This document shows positions 1 to 6,154 of a DNA stretch of 30,150 nt, one piece after another. The DNA is from DASWIG01 sp965371445. Lineage in GTDB: Bacteria; Acidobacteriota; Thermoanaerobaculia; Multivoradales; J023. Within the stretch, counting starts at the first letter, position 1. Every line of letters begins with the position of its first letter. The notes under the pieces are model-generated. The model did not search any database. It had not been told where the DNA came from and saw nothing but the letters and a program-made list of their open reading frames with translations. The DNA is taken from NCBI GenBank assembly GCA_965371445.1, contig CBDUYN010000130.1, forward strand, positions 1-30,150, given 5' to 3'. A program made the translations under genes and the position numbers.

Positions 1-6
1 TAGAGA

Positions 7-44
7 CCTCTGCACATGTAGCGACCTCTCTACATGTGCAGAGG
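7..44. repeat. 15-bp perfect inverted repeat (hairpin)
   Basis: Positions 7-21 (CCTCTGCACATGTAG) and 30-44 are exact reverse complements around an 8-base loop. The loop and right arm can also pair with 57-65, because 25-33 (CCTCTCTAC) is the reverse complement of GTAGAGAGG at 57-65. The block is therefore a nested palindrome at the window edge. It may be the end of a larger repeat array or mobile element lying to the left, which I cannot see. Confidence 0.8.
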
Positions 45-101
45 GGGTCGCTACAAGTAGAGAGGCGACGCTGCGACTCTCCCGGACTATCGCCACCTGC
101 C

Positions 102-203
102 CTCGACGATCCGATCCTCCAGGCCATGGGCCACGGCCTCGGCTCGCCGCGGCTCCCAGAGGCGATCCTGGGGGTTCCAGCGTCCTCCGGCACCCTTCAC
201 CGC
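102..203 (-). pseudogene. Relic of a small conserved protein (KAAGGRWNP-type)
   Basis: On the minus strand an 87-codon frame open from a TTG at 350 contains the stretch VKGAGGRWNPQDRLWEP followed by GLEDRIV (residues 51-82). From memory this matches a family of small bacterial proteins of unknown function with the core AGGRWNP...LWEL...GLEDRIV. The sequence upstream of residue 45 does not look like that family, so the 5' part is probably decayed or out of frame. I see no convincing ribosome binding site. Treat it as a gene fragment; the family assignment is recall, not a search. Confidence 0.4.
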
Positions 204-353
204 GGCGTGGCTCCGCGGCTCTTGCCGCCTCACCCGCAGGCGGACGGTTCTCTCGGCGTTCGGAGGTTCGTGAGGCTTCCATTGGAGTCTCCTCGAGGAT
301 CGGCTGGTTTTCCGGGCACGAAGTTTACCGGGTCCGCTCTCGCCGATCAAGAG

Positions 354-386
354 GCGGATGACGCGGACGCGGATGACGCGGATGAC
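354..386. repeat. Short tandem repeat, 9-bp unit
   Basis: The 9-mer GCGGATGAC occurs at 354-362, 369-377 and 378-386. The first two copies are separated by a 6-base partial copy. It lies in the non-coding stretch before the CPBP gene. Confidence 0.7.
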
Positions 387-396
387 ACCCGGCAGG

Positions 397-416
397 CGCT
401 TCGGATCACCGAAGCG
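397..416. repeat. 8-bp perfect hairpin
   Basis: CGCTTCGG at 397-404 and CCGAAGCG at 409-416 are perfect inverted repeats around the loop ATCA. There is no T-tract, so there is no reason to call it a terminator. It is one of four inverted or tandem repeats packed into the first 550 bases. Confidence 0.6.
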
Positions 417-487
417 TGACCGGCAGGGCGACGCTCGGCGCCCTCAGGGTCCAACTCGCTCGCCACGCTCTTGGGGACCTCAAGAAT

Positions 488-550
488 CGCGGCGAAGCGT
501 TCTTCGCGCTCTTCTGCAATGCACCAAGTCGGCGAGAACGCTTCGCCGCG
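488..550. repeat. 16-bp perfect inverted repeat with 31-bp loop
   Basis: CGCGGCGAAGCGTTCT at 488-503 is the exact reverse complement of 535-550. A stem this long between widely spaced arms is unlikely by chance locally and could form a stable RNA hairpin or mark the ends of a tiny element. There is no gene inside it. The surrounding 420-720 region shows no protein-like frame on either strand. Confidence 0.7.
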
Positions 551-731
551 CTTTGGGGTCTTTCGAGGGTGCCGGGAGAGGTGCCCGCCGCGCTCGGATC
601 GACGTCGTCCTCGCGCCGCGGACGCTCCGGCTTGGCAGCCTGGGTCAGTTCCCGCGCGACGGATTCACGGCGGCCCTGTCTCCTCCGTTCCACCTCGCCC
701 GCCAGGCGCTTGCTTTCCACCTGAGCCGGCT

Positions 732-833
732 TCCGCGGCGATCCTCGGACGGGCGGAGGAGGTGTTGCCGAACCTCGAGGCCAAGGAGTACGATGTGACT
801 GGCAAGCCGCTCCCGGCCCAGGGAGCCCGACTC
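732..833 (+). pseudogene. Possible MutS C-terminal fragment
   Basis: In the frame that runs into the downstream CPBP gene, the codons before that gene's likely start read ILGRAEEVLPNLEAKEYD, then VTGKPLPAQGA. This resembles the segment near the C-terminus of MutS, where a helix of the form RA.E.L.NLE..E.D is followed by a G(K/R)P-rich tail. Nothing upstream looks like the MutS ATPase domain, so only an orphan tail would remain. The assignment rests on recall of the family, on a short stretch. The alternative is that it is a divergent N-terminal extension of the CPBP protein. Confidence 0.45.
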
Positions 834-842
834 CGGACGCCT

Positions 843-2306
843 ATGCAAGAAGACCCCAACGAAACACCGACTCCCGGCGCGGCCGGTGCGGAGGAGTCGG
901 GCGCCCTGTATCAAGAGGCGCTGTTGTCCGAGGCGTTCGCCTCGGAAGTCGCCGGCACCTCGCCGGTCACCCGCGTCCGGGAGCTCGGGATCTGGCTCGC
1001 CTTGACGTCGCTCGTCGCGATGATCTTGCTGCTGAACCAGCTCGCGCCGGCGCCGGAGCTTCTCGCGGACGACCCGGCCGGCGGGCTGGAGCTGCGCATC
1101 CAGGCACGTTACGCCCTCGGAGCCGACGCGCTCACCAAGGTGCTCGGCAGCGACGCCTTGAGCGGCCAGCTCGTGGATCAGCTACGCCAGACCGTCAAAA
1201 CCCCCGCCGCGGGCGTCTGTGTCGTACCGGTGATCGCCGAGCTCTCGGGCTTCGAGGCGGCGCTCGAGGAGATTGCCCGGCTACGCCTGGAGGAAGGGCT
1301 CGCCGAGGAAGAAGCGGCCGACCTGAAGCTGCTGGAGCAGATCTATGCCCGCTCGCCCGCGCCGCTCGACCTGGAGGCCCGCGCGGCCTTCGCCGGCCGG
1401 CGCGATTACTTCGCCGAGCTCGCCCTGAGCCACGTCGAAGGAGCCGACGCTACCGAGCGTGACGCCCTCCTCGCCGAGGCGAAGCGCACCGCGGCGGTGC
1501 TGATGGCGATGGTCGGCGGCGTCGCCACCGCGACGCTCGTCGGGCTCGTCCTCCTGGTGATCGCAGGCCTCATGCTGCGCCAGGGGAGCCTCGTGTCCGG
1601 TTACCTTCCCAAGGCCGGCGAAGACGCCCTGACGGCCCGGCTGCCCTTCTTCGAGACGTTGGTCGTCTTCATCCTGGCGACCCTGGGTTTCGGCCTCCTG
1701 AGCGGACTCCTCCAACAGGGATTGGGGCTGGAGACGACCTGGGTGCTTCTCGTCAACATGCTGGCCTTGCCGGCGGTGTTCTGGCCCCTGCTCCGCGGCG
1801 CCTCCGGCGACGGCGTACGCCGCGCCTTCGGCTGGCATTCGGGCGCCGGATTCTGGCGCGAGGTCGCAAGCGGCCTGGTGGGTTACGTCGCCGGAGCCCC
1901 GGTGCTGCTTGCGGCGCTTGGAGTGAGCGTCGTCCTGGCGAATTGGCTCGAGACCCAGCCGAGCCATCCCCTGGTCGAAGAGGTCGCCGGGGCCGGTTGG
2001 GGGGAGATCGTGGTGATCTTCCTCCTGGCTTCGGTCTGGGCGCCACTGATCGAGGAGAGCGTCTTTCGCGGCGGCTTCTACCACTACCTGCGCGGCCGGC
2101 TGGGTATCCTGGCGGCGGCTTTCGTCTCAAGCTTCGTTTTCGCCGTGATCCATCCCCAAGGGATCGTCGGAGTACCGCCGCTCGTGGCTCTGGCCATGAT
2201 CCTGGCGCTGATCCGGGAATGGCGCGGGTCGCTCGTCGCTTCGGTGGCCGTCCACGCGGTGCACAACGGCCTGGCGATGACCGCCCTATTCTTCATGCTC
2301 GGCTGA
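843..2306 (+). CDS. CPBP family intramembrane metalloprotease
   Basis: A 487-aa integral membrane protein of the CPBP (CAAX protease and bacteriocin-processing, Abi) family, glutamic/metal-dependent proteases acting inside the membrane. All three family motifs are visible near the C-terminus: EESVFR in PLIEESVFRGGF, FAVIH (FxxxH) and HAVHN (HxxxN), each in a hydrophobic segment. The N-terminal part has one membrane span (IWLALTSLVAMILLL), a roughly 150-residue Glu/Ala-rich segment likely outside the membrane, then the multi-span core. I chose the ATG at 843 because the open frame upstream looks like unrelated debris; the ribosome binding site there is weak. The 3' end overlaps the convergent EamA gene by 21 bases. 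The substrate cannot be told from the sequence. Confidence 0.85.
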   Translation: MQEDPNETPTPGAAGAEESGALYQEALLSEAFASEVAGTSPVTRVRELGIWLALTSLVAMILLLNQLAPAPELLADDPAGGLELRIQARYALGADALTKVLGSDALSGQLVDQLRQTVKTPAAGVCVVPVIAELSGFEAALEEIARLRLEEGLAEEEAADLKLLEQIYARSPAPLDLEARAAFAGRRDYFAELALSHVEGADATERDALLAEAKRTAAVLMAMVGGVATATLVGLVLLVIAGLMLRQGSLVSGYLPKAGEDALTARLPFFETLVVFILATLGFGLLSGLLQQGLGLETTWVLLVNMLALPAVFWPLLRGASGDGVRRAFGWHSGAGFWREVASGLVGYVAGAPVLLAALGVSVVLANWLETQPSHPLVEEVAGAGWGEIVVIFLLASVWAPLIEESVFRGGFYHYLRGRLGILAAAFVSSFVFAVIHPQGIVGVPPLVALAMILALIREWRGSLVASVAVHAVHNGLAMTALFFMLG

Positions 2307-3206
2307 GCCGCAGCTGGGGCTGCCAAGCTGGTGAGGACGCTCCGCGCCCTCGACGCTGCCGCGCACGCTCAACCACCCCACTCCACCCAAGACCAGTCCC
2401 ATACCGAGCCCCTGGAGAAGCGAGAGGCGCTCGCCGAAGAGGAGCCGCGCCCAAACGACGGTCATCATCGGCTGGAGGAGCAGCATGATCGACGTCTCCA
2501 GGGCCGGCAGCCGCGGCAAGGCGGTGCCGATCAACTGCCAGCCCGCCACCTGCGACGCCAGCGCCAGCCCCAGGAGCCAGCCGTGGGCCGGGTAATGGAC
2601 GGTGAGCTCCAGGGTGCCGTCGAGCCACCCGACGAGCGCCACGGCGAGCGTCGCGCCCACGGTGACGTCGAGCAGCGGGGGCGTCGGCGAGCCGAGGCCG
2701 CGGCCCGACGCCCGGTAGACGAGGAGGAACGCCGCGTAGGTGATCCCGGTCAGGATGCCGAAGAGAGCACCGCGCGTGGGGTCCACACCGTAGGCACCGG
2801 CGGTGCCGACGCCCGAGATCAGCGTCACCCCGGCAAAGACAGCTGGCACGGTCAAAAGCGCCGCCCGGCCGGGGCGCTCGCCGTGGAACACGCGCGCCAG
2901 GACGGCGACGAAGATCACCTGGGTGTTTCCCAGCACCGTCGCGAGCCCCGCTCCGATGAAGCCGATCGCCTGATGCCAAAAAGCGAGGTCGAGCCCCAGG
3001 AACGTTCCCGCCAGGACCGCCAGCAGACGAGCTTTGGGCTCGCGCCGCGCCGCGCCGCGCTGCGCGAGGACCATCACGGCGAGAAAGGGCAACGCGTAGG
3101 CGCAGCGGAAAAACGCCGACGTCGACGGCGAGACCGCCGCCAGCCGGACGAAAATCGCCGAAAACGAGATGATCGCGACACCCAGGAGGCCGATGAGATG
3201 CACCAT
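2286..3206 (-). CDS. EamA/DMT family transporter
   Basis: A 306-aa inner-membrane protein with about ten hydrophobic segments in two halves, typical of the drug/metabolite transporter superfamily (two EamA domains). Family-like features are the start MVHLIGLLGVAIISFSAIFV, the first-half segment AGLATVLGNTQVIFVAVLAR, and the second-half segment LETSIMLLLQPMMTVVWARL followed by LFGERLS. Such proteins export amino acids or other metabolites; the substrate is unknown here. I chose the ATG at 3206 because the frame upstream is Arg-rich and not membrane-like. No clear Shine-Dalgarno precedes it. It is convergent with the CPBP gene. Confidence 0.85.
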   Translation of the reverse strand: MVHLIGLLGVAIISFSAIFVRLAAVSPSTSAFFRCAYALPFLAVMVLAQRGAARREPKARLLAVLAGTFLGLDLAFWHQAIGFIGAGLATVLGNTQVIFVAVLARVFHGERPGRAALLTVPAVFAGVTLISGVGTAGAYGVDPTRGALFGILTGITYAAFLLVYRASGRGLGSPTPPLLDVTVGATLAVALVGWLDGTLELTVHYPAHGWLLGLALASQVAGWQLIGTALPRLPALETSIMLLLQPMMTVVWARLLFGERLSLLQGLGMGLVLGGVGWLSVRGSVEGAERPHQLGSPSCGSAEHEE

Positions 3207-3577
3207 GGCAGCAGATTCTACCGGAACGACTCGTCTTCGCTGCCATCGGAGGTTTCGAGCTCGCGTCCGCGGGCGGGGGCCAGGAAGCCGGTCAGGTACC
3301 AGCGCGACGGCGACAGCGGCAGGGTAGGTGGAGGAGGAGATGCCGGAGTCCATCAGCGGCGGATTCTCATTCCCCCTCTACAGGATTACTTGCCGCAGAC
3401 TCGGCCGAGCTGCGTCGCCGCCATGGCGGTCTGGAAGCCCGTGCCCTGGGACAGCGTCGTCGTCACCCAGCTCTGGTCTCGGAGGGAGCCATCTCGGAGG
3501 AGAACGCATGCCTCGCGGTTGGGAAGAACGGCGGCCAGGGAGCCACGGAGTGACTCGGGCGTCGGGATTAACTGTCC
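3207..3577. other. Intergenic stretch, no firm gene
   Basis: This lies between the EamA start and the downstream side of rsmI. On the minus strand a short frame ending at 3386 closes with QSWVTTTLSQGTGFQ and AMAATQLGRVCGK. That looks more protein-like than its surroundings and could be the 3' end of a lost gene, but I do not recognise it. No promoter could be assigned with confidence. Confidence 0.3.
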
Positions 3578-3613
3578 GGGACGAAGAGGCAGGCGAGACG
3601 CCTGCGTTCCCAG
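3578..3613 (-). repeat. Dispersed palindromic repeat, copy 1
   Basis: A 36-base element just downstream of rsmI. On the reverse strand it differs from the element at 21322-21357 at only 2 of 36 positions. Its core is the hairpin GCAGGCG-AGA-CGCCTGC (3589-3605), flanked by a CTGGGA side and a TTCGTCCC side. It resembles REP/BIME-type intergenic palindromes. It may act as a transcription end or mRNA-stabilising hairpin for rsmI. Confidence 0.8.
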
Positions 3614-3624
3614 CAAGATGTGGC

Positions 3625-4311
3625 CTACTTCTCCTCCTCGCCCCGCCCCACGACGAGAACGAATTCCCCCTTGAGCGACGACCGCCCGGCGAGCTCTTCA
3701 CGGATCTCGGCGAGCGTGCCCCGCAGCGTCTCCTCATGGAGCTTCGTCAGCTCCCGGCAGACCGCCGCCGGACGTTCGCCAAGCTCGGTCACGGCGTCGG
3801 CGAGGCTACCGAGGAGCCGGTGGGGCGACTCGAAAAAAATCAACGTGTGCCGCAGCTCGCGCAGCTGACGGTAGAAGCGCCGGCGGCGCTTCGCCTGGTG
3901 CGGCGGGAAGCCGGCAAAGGTGAAGGGGTAAGGCGGCAGCGCCGACGCGACGAGCGCCGCCATCACCGCCGAAGGCCCAGGGATCGGCTCAATCCGGACG
4001 CCCCGCGCCGCGGCCTCGCGGACCAGGGGAAATCCCGGGTCGGAGACGAGGGGCGTCCCGGCGTCGCTTAGAAGCGCCACCACGAGGCCCTGCTCGAGGC
4101 AAGCCATGAGCTGCGGCAGCCGCTGGCGCTCGTTGTGCTCGTGGAGCGAGACGAGCTTTTTCTTGAGCCCGAGATGGGCGAGGAGGCGGCCGCTGCGGCG
4201 GGTATCCTCGCAGGCCACCAGGTCGGCCTCGTCGAGGGCCTGCGCCGCCCGTGGCGAGAGGTCCCCGAGGTTGCCGATCGGCGAGCTGACGACGACGAGG
4301 CGGCCGCTCAA
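3625..4311 (-). CDS. rsmI: 16S rRNA (cytidine-1402 2'-O)-methyltransferase
   Basis: A 228-aa RsmI of the tetrapyrrole-methylase fold, which 2'-O-methylates C1402 of 16S rRNA using SAM. Diagnostic stretches are LVVVSSPIGNLGDLSPRA at the N-terminus, ACEDTRRSGRLL, LHEHNE, LLSDAGTPLVSDPGF, IPGPSAVMAAL, FAGFPP, FFESPHRL and RELTKLHEE. The frame starts with TTG at 4311, whose TGA overlaps the stop of the upstream TPR gene by 4 bases, so translation is probably coupled. It is shorter than the roughly 280-aa E. coli protein because the C-terminal extension is missing, which is common in other phyla. It ends in an acidic/Lys tail (GRGEEEK). Confidence 0.95.
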   Translation of the reverse strand: MSGRLVVVSSPIGNLGDLSPRAAQALDEADLVACEDTRRSGRLLAHLGLKKKLVSLHEHNERQRLPQLMACLEQGLVVALLSDAGTPLVSDPGFPLVREAAARGVRIEPIPGPSAVMAALVASALPPYPFTFAGFPPHQAKRRRRFYRQLRELRHTLIFFESPHRLLGSLADAVTELGERPAAVCRELTKLHEETLRGTLAEIREELAGRSSLKGEFVLVVGRGEEEK

Positions 4312-5804
4312 AGCTCAGCCAAGAGGTCGAGGGTCAAGGAGTGGACGAAGGCGAATTGGAGCGAGGTGTCGAGGCCGTTCCAGTGGGCGGCGCGCTCGGC
4401 GAAGCCGCGGGCTATCTCGGTGTCGCCCCGACCGCGCCAGGCGAGGGCCTGGAGGTAGAGGACCCAGGTGTTTTCCTGGTCGGCCAGGGCGAGCTCCTCG
4501 GTAGCGCGGGCAAAGTCGTTCGCGGCGAGCGCCCGGCGTCCCTCGAGCTCGTGGATGCGCGCCACCTCGAAGCCCACCTTCCGCACGTCGACCTTTTCCC
4601 GATACTCCTCGAGCCGCTGTAGCGTGGCGTCGAGGTCGGCTTCGACGATCGCCAGGCGGGTTTCGCGATAGAGGATGGTGCGCTGGAACCGGAGGCGCAC
4701 GTATTCGGAGACGTCGGCCTCGTTGGCGATCGCCAGGGCCTGGGCGTAGGTGGCCCGGGCTGCCGCGACGTCGCCCGAGTCGCGCTCGACGTCGCCGAGC
4801 AGGAGGAGCTCACTGGCCATGTCGAAACGGTCGCCGGAGGCCGCGGCCATCTCGTAGATCTTGCGCACCTCCGCAAGCGCCGCGTCGTTCTTGCCCTCGT
4901 GGAGGTAGGACGCGGCCGTAAACAGATAGACCAGACGCTCTTCGCTCGCATCGGCAGCGACTTGTGCCGCCTCCTGCAAGACCCGCCGGGCCTCTTCGGT
5001 CTCCTCGAGGAGGATCCGGTTGTTGGCGATTCCGAGGTGCGAGGAGAAAAACCCGGGCTCCCTTTCGAGCGCCTCGCGGTAGGTGCCGATCGACTCCAGA
5101 AAGCGTCCCGTATTCATCAGCAGCTCGGCGTAGGAGTCGTAGGGATTGGGCTCGTCGGGGATGAGCTTGACGTAGCGCTTGAGGGCCTCTTCCGCTTCGT
5201 CGTACCGGCCGAGCTCGCGATAGCAGTAGCCGAGGTCGTTGTAGACCGGCGCGAAGTCGGGAGCGATCTCGCTCGCCCGGCGGTACTGCTCCAGCGCCTC
5301 GGCATACCTCTGCTCGCCAAAGTAGAAATCGCCGAGGGCGCGTTGTGCACGCTCGTCCTCGGGATAAGCCTCGGCGAGCATCTGGTAGTACTCCAGCTGC
5401 GCGGCCGGATTCGAGTTGACGCCGAACTGGAAGCCGTGGATCAACCACTGTTCGGCCTCGGAGGCCCGGTGGTAGGCGGCTTGCGAGGCACGCTTCAGGG
5501 AGTCGTAGAGCTCCTGGCTGGTCGGTGCCGTTGCGACGAGACCGAAGTGGGCGAGGGCGAAGTTGTCGTCGAGGTCGACCGCGGCCTGGTAGCCCCGGCG
5601 GGCCTCGGTGAGGCGAAGATTCTCCTGGTGCTGGCGCGCCCCGAGGTAGAGGGCCAGCGCTTCTGGTGACCGGGTGGAGACCGGGATCTTGCCTTCGGGG
5701 ATCGAGAGCGGCGAGCTCTCGCCAGCGTCTCTTGGCGAGGCGCAACCCACGAGGAGAGCGATCGCCACGGCCGCCGTCAGACGTGTGGGGTGTCTTTGTC
5801 TCAT
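4308..5804 (-). CDS. TPR-repeat lipoprotein
   Basis: A 498-aa protein with an N-terminal signal peptide and lipobox (AVAIALLVGCAS, cleavage before the Cys), so it is predicted to be membrane-anchored outside the cytoplasm. The rest is almost entirely tetratricopeptide repeats. Clear examples are RAQRALGDFYFGEQRYAEAL, PVYNDLGYCYRELGRYDEAE and PYDSYAELLMNTGRFLESI. I chose the ATG at 5804 over the longer frame (5825) because it starts directly at the signal peptide. TPR domains bind proteins; no enzymatic domain is visible. It is the first gene of a two-gene unit with rsmI (4-base overlap). Its role is unknown. Confidence 0.85.
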   Translation of the reverse strand: MRQRHPTRLTAAVAIALLVGCASPRDAGESSPLSIPEGKIPVSTRSPEALALYLGARQHQENLRLTEARRGYQAAVDLDDNFALAHFGLVATAPTSQELYDSLKRASQAAYHRASEAEQWLIHGFQFGVNSNPAAQLEYYQMLAEAYPEDERAQRALGDFYFGEQRYAEALEQYRRASEIAPDFAPVYNDLGYCYRELGRYDEAEEALKRYVKLIPDEPNPYDSYAELLMNTGRFLESIGTYREALEREPGFFSSHLGIANNRILLEETEEARRVLQEAAQVAADASEERLVYLFTAASYLHEGKNDAALAEVRKIYEMAAASGDRFDMASELLLLGDVERDSGDVAAARATYAQALAIANEADVSEYVRLRFQRTILYRETRLAIVEADLDATLQRLEEYREKVDVRKVGFEVARIHELEGRRALAANDFARATEELALADQENTWVLYLQALAWRGRGDTEIARGFAERAAHWNGLDTSLQFAFVHSLTLDLLAEL

Positions 5805-5916
5805 CTCAGCGCTCCATACTAGCAAAAACGCCGGCTGGACCCAAGCCCACCCCGCGGGGTAGCGCGGCCCAGGGGACGATTCGCTAGGCTGTCGGGCGAA
5901 TCAAAGGAGGCGCGTC

Positions 5917-6123
5917 ATGACGCTAAGGAACTTCCACCTGTTCTTCATCCTGGCCGCCATCGTCGGAGCCGAGCTGTTCGGGGCGTGGGCGATCCACCAG
6001 TTCCCGTCGACCGACGAGGCCATGTACCTGTGGATGGGGATCCCGGCGCTTCTGGGCGGGCTGGGGCTTTGTGCCTACGCCTACTTCTTCGTCCGCGACA
6101 TGGACGCCGCGGGCATCCACTGA
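5917..6123 (+). CDS. Small two-span membrane protein
   Basis: A 68-aa protein preceded by an excellent Shine-Dalgarno (AAAGGAGG, 8 bases before the ATG). It has two hydrophobic helices, FHLFFILAAIVGAELFGAW and YLWMGIPALLGGLGLCAYAY, joined by a short loop and ending in FVRDMDAAGIH. It stands alone between the divergent TPR gene and the convergent clpB. No family is recognised. The strong start signal and clean membrane topology argue that it is real. Confidence 0.75.
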   Translation: MTLRNFHLFFILAAIVGAELFGAWAIHQFPSTDEAMYLWMGIPALLGGLGLCAYAYFFVRDMDAAGIH

Positions 6124-6154
6124 TCCCGCGGCTCCCTTCCCCGAACGACTACGC

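Noticed and set aside
1..65. Possible CRISPR repeats
   Set aside because: There is one palindrome with no regular repeat-spacer pattern and no cas gene.
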